Shown here: one piece after another, positions 50,750 to 59,548 of the stretch
How positions within the stretch are numbered: the stretch's first letter is position 1
Layout: the number at the start of each line of letters is the position of its first letter
Assembly (NCBI RefSeq): GCF_014205135.1
Contig: NZ_JACHMY010000001.1
Location: 4,278,001-4,342,000 of the forward strand
DNA: 64,000 nucleotides
Direction: 5' to 3'
DNA from: Kribbella italica
Lineage (GTDB): Bacteria > Actinomycetota > Actinomycetes > Propionibacteriales > Kribbellaceae
The notes under the pieces: generated by a model
The model's database searches: none
What the model saw: the letters and a program-made list of their open reading frames with translations, nothing else
What the model was told of the DNA's origin: nothing
Translations under genes and position numbers: made by a program

Positions 50750-51769
50750 GTGCTCCGCATCCACTTCACCCCGCGCGATCTCGCCCGGGTGACGATCTCG
50801 ACCAAGCCCGCCCCGCTGTGGGAGATCCTGCTCAGCCTGCACATGCTGCAGCACTCCGACGGGCGGCTGGTGTTCGACGACTGGCGCAAGCACGTCCGGA
50901 CCAAGGTCGCGCCGGACCAGATGCGCCTGCTGCTCGAGCTGATGCCGGCCCGCGGCTACTCCCCCGACTTCCTGACGCCGGCCGACTGCCCGTCGGACTT
51001 CGACAGCGCGCTGGAGAAGGCCCTGTCGACTCCGCAGCAGCAGGTCCGCTCCGAGCTCGACCTGCTCAGCAAGTACCGGCCGGTCTCGCCGTGGACCCGT
51101 GAGCTGGCCCAGGGCGACCGCTCGGCGATGCGGAAGCTGGGTCACGCGATCCGGACGTACCACGACGCCGCCATCGCGCCGTACTGGAGATCGATCGGTA
51201 CGCATGTGGCGGCCGACCAGGCACACCGCGGTGACGCGCTCGCCCGGCACGGGGTGGACCGCCTGCTTTCGTCGCTGCACCCTCGGGTCCGCTGGGTCGC
51301 GCCCGTGCTGCAGGTGCTCGACATGAACGACCGCGACTTCTATCTGGACGGCCGCGGCATCGAGCTGCAGCCGTCGGCGTTCTGCTGGCAGGTGCCGACC
51401 AAGCTGCGCGACCCGGGGCTGAAGCCGATCCTGGTCTACCCGATCCAGCACGCGCCGGGCATCCTGCGGCAGTCCTCCGACGCGGGCCGGCCGTCCGACG
51501 CCCTCGGCTCCCTGCTCGGCTCCACCCGGGCAGCGGCGCTGGAGGCAGCGGTCGAAGGCTGTACGACGACCGAGCTGGCCAAGCGCTGCAGCATCTCCCC
51601 CGCCGCAGCCAGCCACCAGGCGACCGTGCTGCGCGAGGCCGGGCTGATCACCACCCGCCGAGCAGGTGCGTCGGTGAAGCACGAGGTCACCCAGCTGGGC
51701 ATCTGGCTGCTGTCCGGGTACGGCTCCGGCGGGCTGCGCCACGACAAGCGGCCGGCCCCCACGCCGTAG
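50750..51769 (+). CDS. DUF5937 / ArsR-type winged-helix regulator 1
   Basis: Protein of 339 residues. DUF5937 N-terminus VLRIHFTPRDLARVTIS, APLWEILLSLHMLQ; middle RGYSPDFLTPAD and WTRELAQGDRSAMRKLG; C-terminal ArsR winged helix (about 255-330) GCTTTELAKRCSISPAAAS then REAGLITTRRAGASVKHEVT. GTG 50750 follows GGGGAGG. Together with the paralog at 54753 it brackets the SARP gene. The effector is unknown. Confidence 0.85.
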   Translation: MLRIHFTPRDLARVTISTKPAPLWEILLSLHMLQHSDGRLVFDDWRKHVRTKVAPDQMRLLLELMPARGYSPDFLTPADCPSDFDSALEKALSTPQQQVRSELDLLSKYRPVSPWTRELAQGDRSAMRKLGHAIRTYHDAAIAPYWRSIGTHVAADQAHRGDALARHGVDRLLSSLHPRVRWVAPVLQVLDMNDRDFYLDGRGIELQPSAFCWQVPTKLRDPGLKPILVYPIQHAPGILRQSSDAGRPSDALGSLLGSTRAAALEAAVEGCTTTELAKRCSISPAAASHQATVLREAGLITTRRAGASVKHEVTQLGIWLLSGYGSGGLRHDKRPAPTP

Positions 51770-51773
51770 CCCG

Positions 51774-54548
51774 TCAGCTCTGCACGTCGGCCAGCAGGCC
51801 CTCGACCTCGGCGCGCAGGTTGTCCAGCAGGCCTTGGCCGTGGTCGTCGATCAGCTCCAGCGCGTAGGTCCACGCCTGCTTGGCGGCGGCGTCGTCCGTG
51901 CCCTGCCACGCGCGGCCGAGCCGGACCTGCGAACCGACCGCGGCGGCCGGGCTGCCGATCCGCAGGTTCAGCATCACCGCGGCCGCGAACCGTTCGGTCG
52001 CCAGCTCGACCTCGCCGAGCCCGACGTACGCCTGGCCGAGGGTGTCGTTGACGAAGCACAGCGGCCGCAGGTCGGTGAGGTCCTTGCAGATCCGGACGCA
52101 CTCGATCGCGGTCAGCCGCGCCTCGGCGTACCGGCCGGACTCGTTGTAGGTCATCGCCAGGTTGTTCAGCAGTCCGGCCGTGGCGTGGTCGTCGCCCTGG
52201 GCCCGGGTGATCTCCAGGGCCGCCCGCTGGTGCTCGACGGCTTCGTCGTACTTGCCCTCGAGCTGCCGCAGGAAGCCGAGGTTGCCGCGGACCAGCGCGA
52301 TGCCCGCCGGGTTGCCGATCTGGGTGAACATCGCCAGTGCGCTGACCAGCTCCGCCTCCGCCTGCACCAGGTCACCGCGTGCGCCGTGGCTGGTGGCCAG
52401 CTGGTTCGTCGCGAGCGCCGCCAGCATCGGGTGGCCGACCTGTCGGGCTGACTCCACCGCGACCTGCTGGATCGCCAGTGCCTCGTCCGGACTCACCAGC
52501 CGCGACAACGCGTTCCACAGCAGCAGTCCTAGCCGTGCGGCCTGGGCGTGCATCCCCCGCGCGGCACCACCGACCACCACCGCCATCAGCCCACGCAGCT
52601 CGAGGTCGAACCACGCCCGCGCGGCCGGCTGGTCAGCAAACGTCAGCGGGACCGTCCCGGGCAGCGGCTGGTCGACGTAGTGCAGCTTGCGGGGCTCGCC
52701 GAGCACCAGCCGCGCTGCAACCGCCGACTGCACCGCCCAGTCCAGCAACCGCTCCCAGGCCGCATCGACGTCGTCGGTCGCCTTCACCAGTTCCTCTGCC
52801 GCGTAGGCGCGCAGCAGGTCGTGCAGCTGGAACCTGTTGGCACTGGTCTCCACAGCGAGGTGCAGGTCGGTCAGTCGCCGCAGCAGCTTGCCGGCAGTCC
52901 TGTCGTCGTGGCCGGTGAGCGCTGCCGCCGACTGCGGGGCGAACCGCCGTCCTGGATAGATGCTCAGCATCCGAAAGAACCGCGCTGCCTCCGGGTCGAG
53001 CGTCCGGTACGACCAGGAGAACACCGCGCGCAGGTCGGTCGCCGGGTCGTCGCTCGCGTCGAACGCGTCCAGCTGGTGCTCGGTCAGCTCACCGACAAGC
53101 TCAGCCAGCGCTGAGCCCGACCTCCTGGCCACCTGCTCGGCCGCGATCACCAGTGCCAGCGGCAGGTGGTTGCAGCGATCCGCCAGCTGGTCGAGCAGCT
53201 GCACGCTTCCCGAGTCCGGCAGCCCGATTCGGCCGGTGAGCAGGCTCCTGGCGTCAGCAGTCGACAGCTGGTCGACCGCTACCTGCCGAGCGCCCTCCCG
53301 CGCGACCAGGCCACGCAGCCTGCTCCTGCTGGTGATCAGCACGACTGCGCCCATTCCTGGCAGCAGCGGCCTGACTTGCTCGGCGTTGAGCGCGTTGTCG
53401 AGGACCAGCAGGACACGCTGGTTGGCGAGCGTGGACCGCAGCAGCGCACTCCGTCCGTCGACCTCCGCAGGGATCTGCGAAGCCGGTACGCCGAGAGCGT
53501 GCAGCAGATAGCCCAGCGCCACCGAGGGATCCACGGGTGCGCCCGGCCCGTAGCCGCCCAGGTCCACGAAGAGCAGCCCGTCCGGGAACTGCTCGGCGGC
53601 CAGATGACTCCAGTGCACAGCCAGGCTGGTCTTCCCGACGCCGCCTGGTCCGTGCAGGACCACTGCGACCGTGCTCTCCGGGTCACGGCCGGCCAGTACG
53701 CCGTCCAGCTCGGCCAGGACCTCCTTGCGACCGGTGAAGCCGAGTACGTCGGACGGCAGCTGGCTCGGTGCGACCCGGCGGGACGACCTGGTCCGCGTCC
53801 CGTTCAGCTCGTCGAAGACCGTGCGTAGCTCGGCGCCGGGGTCGACACCGAGGTCGTCAGCGATGCGGTTGCGCACTTCGTCGTACAGCTCGAGTGCTTC
53901 CGCCGTACGGCCGCTGCGGGCGAGCAGGCGGAGGAAGCGCGCCCAGAGGGACTCCCGCAACGGGTACGCCACGGTGAGCCGGCGCAGCTCGGACAGCTCC
54001 TCGCCCCGGTTCTGCGGTGACCGTTCCAGCGAGCGCAGGTCGAAGCGACGCTCCACTGCGGCCAGGTACTGCTCCTCGAGTCGCGGCAGCTCGACCGTCT
54101 CCAGCCAGTCGGACCGCACACCGGCGAACGGCCGACCACCCCACAACGCCAGGGCCTCGTCGATCGCATCCCGCTCCTCCACGCGCTCGACGGACTGAGC
54201 AGCCGCCCGCAGCAGCCGGGCAAACCGCAGTACGTCGACCTGCTCGGGCTCCACGCGCAGGCTGTACCCGGCCGGACCGGTCGTCACCAGCTCGGCCCCG
54301 ACAGCCCGCCGGAGCCTGGTCATCAACGTATGCAGGCTCGGCCCGGCGTTCGCCGGCGGCGCCTCACCCCAGATCCGCTCGACCAGCAGCGCCGTCGGCA
54401 CGCTGTCGCCGGCGGTCAGCGCGAGGATCGCGAGCAACGACCGCAGCCGGTCCCCACCGAGCTCGACCGAGCGGCCGTCCAGCTGGACCGAGACAGCACC
54501 GAGCAACCGGATGGCGACCTGCGGCCGCTCCAGCCCTCGTGCCGTCAT
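51774..54548 (-). CDS. SARP/AfsR-family regulator with NB-ARC and TPR domains, second copy
   Basis: Protein of 924 residues. Winged helix about 10-105 (IRLLGAVSVQLDGRSVELGG, given in outline), BTAD about 108-255, NB-ARC with Walker A LHGPGGVGKTSLAVHW near 298 and RVLLVLDNALNAEQV near 375, HDLLRAYAAEE near 580, then TPR repeats (GNLGFLRQLEGKYDEAVEHQ, AGLLNNLAMTYNESGRYAEA) from about 700. It has the same plan as the SARP at 2942-5704. ATG 54548 after CGGAGAG. It diverges from DUF5937 regulator 2; the shared upstream region carries 11-bp-spaced direct repeats of the type SARPs bind. Confidence 0.9.
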   Translation of the reverse strand: MTARGLERPQVAIRLLGAVSVQLDGRSVELGGDRLRSLLAILALTAGDSVPTALLVERIWGEAPPANAGPSLHTLMTRLRRAVGAELVTTGPAGYSLRVEPEQVDVLRFARLLRAAAQSVERVEERDAIDEALALWGGRPFAGVRSDWLETVELPRLEEQYLAAVERRFDLRSLERSPQNRGEELSELRRLTVAYPLRESLWARFLRLLARSGRTAEALELYDEVRNRIADDLGVDPGAELRTVFDELNGTRTRSSRRVAPSQLPSDVLGFTGRKEVLAELDGVLAGRDPESTVAVVLHGPGGVGKTSLAVHWSHLAAEQFPDGLLFVDLGGYGPGAPVDPSVALGYLLHALGVPASQIPAEVDGRSALLRSTLANQRVLLVLDNALNAEQVRPLLPGMGAVVLITSRSRLRGLVAREGARQVAVDQLSTADARSLLTGRIGLPDSGSVQLLDQLADRCNHLPLALVIAAEQVARRSGSALAELVGELTEHQLDAFDASDDPATDLRAVFSWSYRTLDPEAARFFRMLSIYPGRRFAPQSAAALTGHDDRTAGKLLRRLTDLHLAVETSANRFQLHDLLRAYAAEELVKATDDVDAAWERLLDWAVQSAVAARLVLGEPRKLHYVDQPLPGTVPLTFADQPAARAWFDLELRGLMAVVVGGAARGMHAQAARLGLLLWNALSRLVSPDEALAIQQVAVESARQVGHPMLAALATNQLATSHGARGDLVQAEAELVSALAMFTQIGNPAGIALVRGNLGFLRQLEGKYDEAVEHQRAALEITRAQGDDHATAGLLNNLAMTYNESGRYAEARLTAIECVRICKDLTDLRPLCFVNDTLGQAYVGLGEVELATERFAAAVMLNLRIGSPAAAVGSQVRLGRAWQGTDDAAAKQAWTYALELIDDHGQGLLDNLRAEVEGLLADVQS

Positions 54549-54624
54549 CTCTCTCCGCTTCCCCAGCCGCAGCCCGGAGGATATCGCGTGGGAACGATTT
54601 CCAGCCATCGGTGGACACCCTCGG

Positions 54625-54711
54625 TGACGAGTCGTGACAGCGGTTTCCCGTCGGGCTGCCTGATCGTGCACGGAACGTGTGCGACGTGGCCGGTGACAGG
54701 AAGTTGACAGG
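54625..54711. promoter_or_regulatory. SARP-type direct repeats in the SARP/DUF5937 divergent promoter
   Basis: TGACAGG at 54694-54700 and 54705-54711 are exactly 11 bp apart, one helical turn, the spacing of SARP heptamer sites. A looser pair TGACGAG (54625-54631) and TGACAGC (54635-54641) lies upstream. The second TGACAGG overlaps a TTGACA -35-like sequence (54704-54709). Confidence 0.5.
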
Positions 54712-54752
54712 TGGTCCCTTGCACGATGGTGGTGGAGAGAGGAGTACCTGTC

Positions 54753-55736
54753 GTGCTGCGGATTCATTTCACCAGTCAGGACCTGGCTCGGACCACGCTC
54801 GCCGAAGAACCGGACCCGCTGTGGGAGGTGCTGCTGAGCCTGCACCAGCTGCAGGTCCAGGACGGTACTGCCCACTACGGCCACTGGCGCGAGCGGACCC
54901 GCCGGCAGCTGCCCCGGCCCGCTTCCCGGCTGCTGCACCTCGCTCCCCCGCGCGGCTACTCCCCTGACTTCCTGACCCCCGCGCAGCACACCGGCACCTT
55001 CGACGAGGGAGTCGAGCGAGTGCTGTGCACCTCCCGCGGCCGCTTCCAGCAGGAGCTCCAACTGCTCTCCGTACGGCGTCCTGCGTCGAGCTGGACGCGG
55101 GAGCTGGCCCACGGCCGCGGCGAGGCGGTCAAGGGCCTCGGCCAGGCCATGCACACCTACCACCAGTCGGCCATCGCGCCGTACTGGGAGTCGATGCGGA
55201 CCATCGTCCGTGCGGATCACCAGCAGAAGGTCAGCCACCTGTCAGGCGCCGGAGTGGACCGGCTGCTCGGCCACATCCACCCAGCCGTCCGCTGGGAGTC
55301 CCCGGTCCTCACTGTCGACGGGCTGCCGGACTCGGACCTGCACCTGGACGGCCGCGGCCTTCGCCTGCAGCCGTCGGTGTTCTGCTGGCGTACGCCGACC
55401 AAGCTGCTCGACCCGAACCTGCCGCCGGTACTGGTCTACCCGGTCAAGCAAGGCGTGGGCGCACTACGGCGCGGCACAGCCGAGCAGCGGTCACGCCCGC
55501 TGGCCGCACTGCTCGGCACCACCCGCGCAGCCGCGCTGGAGGCGATCGCAGACGGCTGTACGACGACCGAGCTGGCCCAGCGCTGCAGCATCTCGCTGGC
55601 CGGAGCCAGCCGCCAGGCAGGCATCCTGCGCGAGGCCGGACTGATCACCACGCGCCGGGCGGGCCAGGCCGTGCGCCACGACCTGACCACCCTCGGCCGG
55701 CTGGTCCTCGACGGCTGCGGGGCGCCGATCGGATGA
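54753..55736 (+). CDS. DUF5937 / ArsR-type winged-helix regulator 2
   Basis: Protein of 327 residues, paralog of 50750-51769: VLRIHFTSQDLARTTLAEE, DPLWEVLLSLHQLQ, RGYSPDFLTPAQ, WTRELAHGRGEAVKGLG, and the winged helix DGCTTTELAQRCSISLAGAS then REAGLITTRRAGQAVRHDLT. GTG 54753 behind GGAGAGAGGAG. It diverges from the SARP gene, whose direct repeats lie 40-60 bases upstream of this start, so SARP control of this gene is plausible. Confidence 0.86.
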   Translation: MLRIHFTSQDLARTTLAEEPDPLWEVLLSLHQLQVQDGTAHYGHWRERTRRQLPRPASRLLHLAPPRGYSPDFLTPAQHTGTFDEGVERVLCTSRGRFQQELQLLSVRRPASSWTRELAHGRGEAVKGLGQAMHTYHQSAIAPYWESMRTIVRADHQQKVSHLSGAGVDRLLGHIHPAVRWESPVLTVDGLPDSDLHLDGRGLRLQPSVFCWRTPTKLLDPNLPPVLVYPVKQGVGALRRGTAEQRSRPLAALLGTTRAAALEAIADGCTTTELAQRCSISLAGASRQAGILREAGLITTRRAGQAVRHDLTTLGRLVLDGCGAPIG

Positions 55737-55789
55737 CCGGGCCCGGCAGTCGCAGCGCCGTCAGACCTGGTCCTGCCGCGTGCAGCTGG

Positions 55790-56980
55790 TCAGAGCTTGT
55801 AGTCCTCGAGCAGGCGCCGGCCGATGATCATCCGCTGGATGTCGGCCGTGCCCTCGCCGATCAGCAGCATCGGCGCCTCCCGGTACAGACGCTCGATCTC
55901 GTACTCCTTGGAGAACCCGTAGCCGCCGTGGATCCGGAAGGAGTCCTCCACGACCTGCGAGCAGTACTCGCTGGCCAGGTACTTCGCGACGCCGGCCTCG
56001 AAATCGTTGCGTGAGCCGGCGTCCTTCTTCCGGGCCGCCTTCACCATCAGCTCGTGCGCGGCCTCGACCTTGACCGCCATGTCGGCCAGCCGGAACAGCA
56101 CCGCCTGGTGCTCGGCGATCTTCTTGCCGAACGTCTCCCGCTGCTGGGCGTAGGAGATGCCGAGCTCGAAGGCCCGCCGGGCCACGCCACAGCCGCGCGC
56201 GGCCACGTTCACCCGGCCGACCTCGACGCCGTCCATCATCTGGTAGAAACCCTTGCCGGGCACGCCGCCGAGGATCTGGGCGGCGTCGATCCGGTAGCCG
56301 TCGAAGATCAGCTCGGTCGTGTCGACGCCCTTGTAGCCCATCTTCTCGATCTTGCCCGGGACCGTCAGGCCCTGGTCGACCTCGCCGAAGCCCGGCTCCT
56401 TCTCGACCAGGAACGTGGTCATGTTCTTGTAGACCGAGTCCTGGCCCTCGTCGGTCTTCACCAGGACGGCGACCAGGTTCGACGAGCCGCCGTTGGTCAG
56501 CCACATCTTCTGGCCGTTGATCGTGTAGCTCTCACCGTCCTTGACGGCCTTGGTCTTGATCGCGGAGACGTCGGAGCCGCAGCCCGGCTCGGACATCGAG
56601 AACGCGCCGCGCACGTCGCCGGTCGCCATCCGCGGCAGGTACTTCTGCTTCTGCTCGTCGGTGCCGTGCTGCAGCAGCATGTACGCGACGATGAAGTGCG
56701 TGTTGATGATGCCGGACACGCTCATCCAGCCGCGGGCGATCTCCTCGACGCAGAGCGCGTAGGTGAGCAGCGACTCGCCCAGGCCGCCGTACTCCTCGGG
56801 GATCATCAGCCCGAACAGGCCGAGCTCCTTCAGCCCCTCGACGATCTGGGTCGGGTACTCGTCCTGGTGCTCCAGCTCGGTGGCCACCGGCAGGATCTCC
56901 GCCTCGACGAAGGCCCGGACCGTCTTGAGGATCTCCTCCTGGACGTCGGTCAGTCCCTCGGTCTGCTGCAACCTGCTCAT
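55790..56980 (-). CDS. mcd: Acyl-CoA dehydrogenase, methylsuccinyl-CoA dehydrogenase-like
   Basis: FAD flavoenzyme of 396 residues. Features: LFGLMIPEEYGGLGES, GAFSMSEPGCGSDVSAIKT (FAD/substrate loop), KMWLTNGG, RGCGVARRAFELGISYAQQRETFGK (core YAQQRETFGK), and RIHGGYGFSKEYEIERLYREAPMLLIGEGT (in part: LIGEGTADIQRM), with Glu in GEGT as the candidate base. I recognise close likeness to the actinomycete dehydrogenase beside crotonyl-CoA carboxylase/reductase, so oxidation of (2S)-methylsuccinyl-CoA to mesaconyl-CoA is the likely step. A 12-bp palindrome lies 26 bases upstream of the ATG. Symbol by inference. Confidence 0.85.
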   Translation of the reverse strand: MSRLQQTEGLTDVQEEILKTVRAFVEAEILPVATELEHQDEYPTQIVEGLKELGLFGLMIPEEYGGLGESLLTYALCVEEIARGWMSVSGIINTHFIVAYMLLQHGTDEQKQKYLPRMATGDVRGAFSMSEPGCGSDVSAIKTKAVKDGESYTINGQKMWLTNGGSSNLVAVLVKTDEGQDSVYKNMTTFLVEKEPGFGEVDQGLTVPGKIEKMGYKGVDTTELIFDGYRIDAAQILGGVPGKGFYQMMDGVEVGRVNVAARGCGVARRAFELGISYAQQRETFGKKIAEHQAVLFRLADMAVKVEAAHELMVKAARKKDAGSRNDFEAGVAKYLASEYCSQVVEDSFRIHGGYGFSKEYEIERLYREAPMLLIGEGTADIQRMIIGRRLLEDYKL

Positions 56981-57005
56981 CTCGGCGGCTCCTCGGCTCG
57001 ATGCT

Positions 57006-57017
57006 TACTCGCGAGTA
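57006..57017. promoter_or_regulatory. Palindromic operator upstream of the acyl-CoA dehydrogenase
   Basis: TACTCGCGAGTA, a perfect 12-bp palindrome, 26 bases before the dehydrogenase ATG. Its form is typical of TetR-family sites controlling acyl-CoA metabolism genes. Confidence 0.6.
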
Positions 57018-57114
57018 TCGCGACTACCCAGCATCCCGGTACACCCCGACACCCGCTGTGACACCGACCACCTGATTCCCGTCAGGTGCCTCACGCCCAG
57101 TACGCCGACTGGTA

Positions 57115-58578
57115 CTACTCGTCGGAGTCGCGCTCCTCGTTGTCGCCCTGGCCGTAGCCGGAGCGGCCCAGGTCGCGGTTGACCGCGGCGATCAGCACGA
57201 ACTGCTGCGGTGTCGGCTGCCACTGGCCGCTCCGCTGTGCGTTGCCGAGCCTGCGGAGCGCACTGCGGTACTGCTGCGCGGCCTCTTCGTCGTCGTCCTC
57301 GCCGAGCGCCTTGGCTGCCTGGTCCAGGTCCTTGGCCGCCTCGCGCACGGCCTTGCTGCCCTCGCCCTGCCGGCCTTGGCGGAGCAGCTGGGCCAGCGTC
57401 CGCAGCTGACCCACCGTGCCGGTCTCCGCCGGCTTCGACGGCGACTTCTTGGGGGTCTTCTTCGGCGACGGGGTGACCTTGGGCTTCGGCGTCGGAGTGG
57501 GTGTCGCCTTCGGCTTGGTGGTCACCTTCGACGCCACGGTCGGGGCGACGGTCGGCGTACCGCCTGCTTGGGCCGGCGGGTCCTGGGAGACGCCTTCACG
57601 CAGCAGGGCCGCGGCCATCACGCCGACCACCAGTACGGCGGCACCGACGAGCACCTTGGTGAACAGGGAGCGCCGCTCAGGTGCCACGTGGCTGGTGGTG
57701 CGGGCTTCGACGGGCGCGCCCAGCAGTTCCTCTTCCAGCGGAGGAGGAGTTGGAGCAGCAATCGGCAGTACCTGAGTTGAAGACCCACTCAGGAGAGCCA
57801 GGACAGCTGCTGAGGACGACGGGCGCTGGGCGGGGTCCTTGGCCAGCATCTGCTCGACCAGGCCGGCCAGGCCGGGCACCTCGTCAGTACGCCGTACCGG
57901 CGGGACCGGAGCCTCCAGGTGCTGGCGGAGCACGCCTTCGACCGTGTCGGCGACGTACGGCGGGACGCCTTCGAGCAACTCGTACAGCACGCAGCCCAGC
58001 GAGTACCAGTCGCTGGCAGTCGTGGCGGCGCCGCCGGTGACCTGCTCCGGGGAGATGTAGGCCGCCGTACCGAGCAGGACCTGTCCGGTGGCGCCGTTCA
58101 GGCCGCCGGCGTGGGCCAGGCCGAAGTCGGTGATCTTCAGCGTGCCGTCACCGGCCAGCAGCAGGTTGGCGGGCTTCACGTCGCGGTGGATGATGCCGGC
58201 GCCGTGCGCAGCGTCCAGCGCGCGAGAACCCTGTACGGCGATGTCGGCGACCAGCTTGGTGCCCGGCAGACCCTTGCTGCGCATCAGCTGGGCCAGGTCG
58301 GTGCCGGTCACCAACTCCATCACCAGGAACACCTGGTCGTCCGCGGCGCCCACGTCGTAGGTGGCGACGACGTTCGGGTGCTGCAGCCGGGCGGCGGCCT
58401 GGGCCTCGATGCGGAACCGCTGGACCTCGTCCATCGGGTCGCCGTCGAGCGCGCGCAGCAGCTTGATCGCCACCGGGCGCGCCAGCACCGTGTCCTCGCC
58501 CCGCCAGACCTCACCGGCACCACCTCGCCCTAGCAGGCTGAGCAACCGGTAACGCCCTGCGAGTACCTCGCCGTTCAC
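57115..58578 (-). CDS. PknB-type Ser/Thr protein kinase with proline/threonine-rich extracellular part
   Basis: Membrane kinase of about 487 residues. Hanks domain 1-265: YRLLSLLGRGGAGEVWRGED (P-loop GRGGAGEV), ARPVAIKLL (Lys), catalytic IIHRDVKPANLLL near 132, ITDFGLAHAGG, SPEQVTGG and SDWYSLGCVLYELL. A juxtamembrane linker leads to one helix (about 300-320). Outside is a Pro/Thr/Lys linker (TPTPTPKPKVTPSPKK) and a helical domain with no PASTA repeats. GTG 58578 is preferred; a TTG at 58593 is in frame. The signal sensed is unknown. Confidence 0.9.
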   Translation of the reverse strand: MNGEVLAGRYRLLSLLGRGGAGEVWRGEDTVLARPVAIKLLRALDGDPMDEVQRFRIEAQAAARLQHPNVVATYDVGAADDQVFLVMELVTGTDLAQLMRSKGLPGTKLVADIAVQGSRALDAAHGAGIIHRDVKPANLLLAGDGTLKITDFGLAHAGGLNGATGQVLLGTAAYISPEQVTGGAATTASDWYSLGCVLYELLEGVPPYVADTVEGVLRQHLEAPVPPVRRTDEVPGLAGLVEQMLAKDPAQRPSSSAAVLALLSGSSTQVLPIAAPTPPPLEEELLGAPVEARTTSHVAPERRSLFTKVLVGAAVLVVGVMAAALLREGVSQDPPAQAGGTPTVAPTVASKVTTKPKATPTPTPKPKVTPSPKKTPKKSPSKPAETGTVGQLRTLAQLLRQGRQGEGSKAVREAAKDLDQAAKALGEDDDEEAAQQYRSALRRLGNAQRSGQWQPTPQQFVLIAAVNRDLGRSGYGQGDNEERDSDE

Positions 58579-58737
58579 ACCAACACCCCACAACAGTCAG
58601 CTTCGGCCGGATCGCCGCCTTACCTTAGGTGGCCTCCGGCCGGTAAGCGAGCCGTCGGACGCCGTACTGGACGGTCTTAACCTGCTCCTGTGGACAGAAC
58701 CGGTGCCGATCGCCACGGCGCGTACTAGGTTGATCGC

Positions 58738-59412
58738 ATGAAGCGATCACTTGTCCCTGCTCTGATCGCGACGACCTTGCTCGCCGCGACGCTGACCACG
58801 ACGCCTGCCTCGGCCACGCCCGCCGCGCCGTCCGGCCGTCCCGCCCCGACGGTGAAGTGCGAGTTCACCCCGACACCGGAGAACCCGGCCGCCCGGCCGG
58901 TCACGGTGCCGAAGGCGACCGCGAAGGCCGAGGGCACCGTCGACGTCTTCTTCGTCACCAACTACGGCCCGTTCGTGGTCCGGATGAACCGCGCGACCGC
59001 ACCGTGCGGCGTGCACAACTTCGTGCACCTCGTGCAGAGCCGGTTCTACGACCGGACCCAGTGCTTCCGGCTGACCAACTCCGCGCGCCTCGGCGTGCTG
59101 CAGTGCGGCGACATCTACCGCCAGGAGGAGGGCGGCCCGGGCTACAAGTTCCCCGACGAGGTCGACGGCACCGAGACCTACCCGCGCGGCACCGTTGCCT
59201 ACGGCAACCAAGGCCCGGGCACCAACGGCAGCGAGTTCTTCGTCGTGCACTCGTTCGCCAACATCGACCCGAACTACACCGTGCTCGGCAAGGTCACCTT
59301 CGGCATGTCCACCTTCGACCGCATCGTCGCGGCCGGCATCGCCGACCCCGACCAGGACGGCCCGCCCACCCGCCCGGTCCGCATCCTCAAGGTCCTGACG
59401 CTGGGCCGCTGA
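58738..59412 (+). CDS. Secreted cyclophilin-type peptidyl-prolyl isomerase
   Basis: Protein of 224 residues. Sec signal about 1-27 (LIATTLLAATLTTTPASATP). Cyclophilin domain about 66-220: FFVTNYGPFVVRMNRATAPCGVHNFVHLVQSRFYD (core NYGPFVVRMNRATAP), CFRLTNSARLGVLQCGD, YPRGTVAYGNQGPGTNGSEFFV (core GPGTNGSEFFV) and YTVLGKVTFGM. Three Cys may form a disulfide outside the cell. A TAGGTT hexamer at 58726-58731 ends 6 bases before the ATG, so the transcript may be leaderless. It should help fold exported proteins. Confidence 0.9.
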   Translation: MKRSLVPALIATTLLAATLTTTPASATPAAPSGRPAPTVKCEFTPTPENPAARPVTVPKATAKAEGTVDVFFVTNYGPFVVRMNRATAPCGVHNFVHLVQSRFYDRTQCFRLTNSARLGVLQCGDIYRQEEGGPGYKFPDEVDGTETYPRGTVAYGNQGPGTNGSEFFVVHSFANIDPNYTVLGKVTFGMSTFDRIVAAGIADPDQDGPPTRPVRILKVLTLGR

Positions 59413-59438
59413 GCCCGCCGTAGCGTCCGAACAACCGC

Positions 59439-59488
59439 GATGCGTCCGAAGACCCGAGCGCTATAGCCTCGGGTTCTTCGGACGCATC
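59439..59488. terminator. Long stem-loop between convergent genes
   Basis: GATGCGTCCGAAGACCCGAG (59439-59458) pairs with 59468-59488 (20 bp, one bulged base); the 9-base loop is CGCTATAGC. It lies between the cyclophilin and CoA-lyase genes and should end both transcripts. Confidence 0.8.
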
Positions 59489-59540
59489 GGCTTTCTTCGG
59501 ACGCATCGGCTTTCTTCGGACGCATCGGCTTTCTTCGGAC
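59474..59540. repeat. 19-bp tandem repeat, 3.5 copies
   Basis: TTCTTCGGACGCATCGGCT at 59474-59492, 59493-59511 and 59512-59530, then a partial TTCTTCGGAC to 59540. The first copy is the 3' arm of the terminator stem, so the arm has been amplified and three alternative stems with the same 5' arm are possible. Confidence 0.9.
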
Positions 59541-59548
59541 GTTGGAGG

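Noticed and set aside
59474..59540. CRISPR-like repeat array
   Set aside because: The 19-bp units abut with no spacers and derive from the terminator arm.
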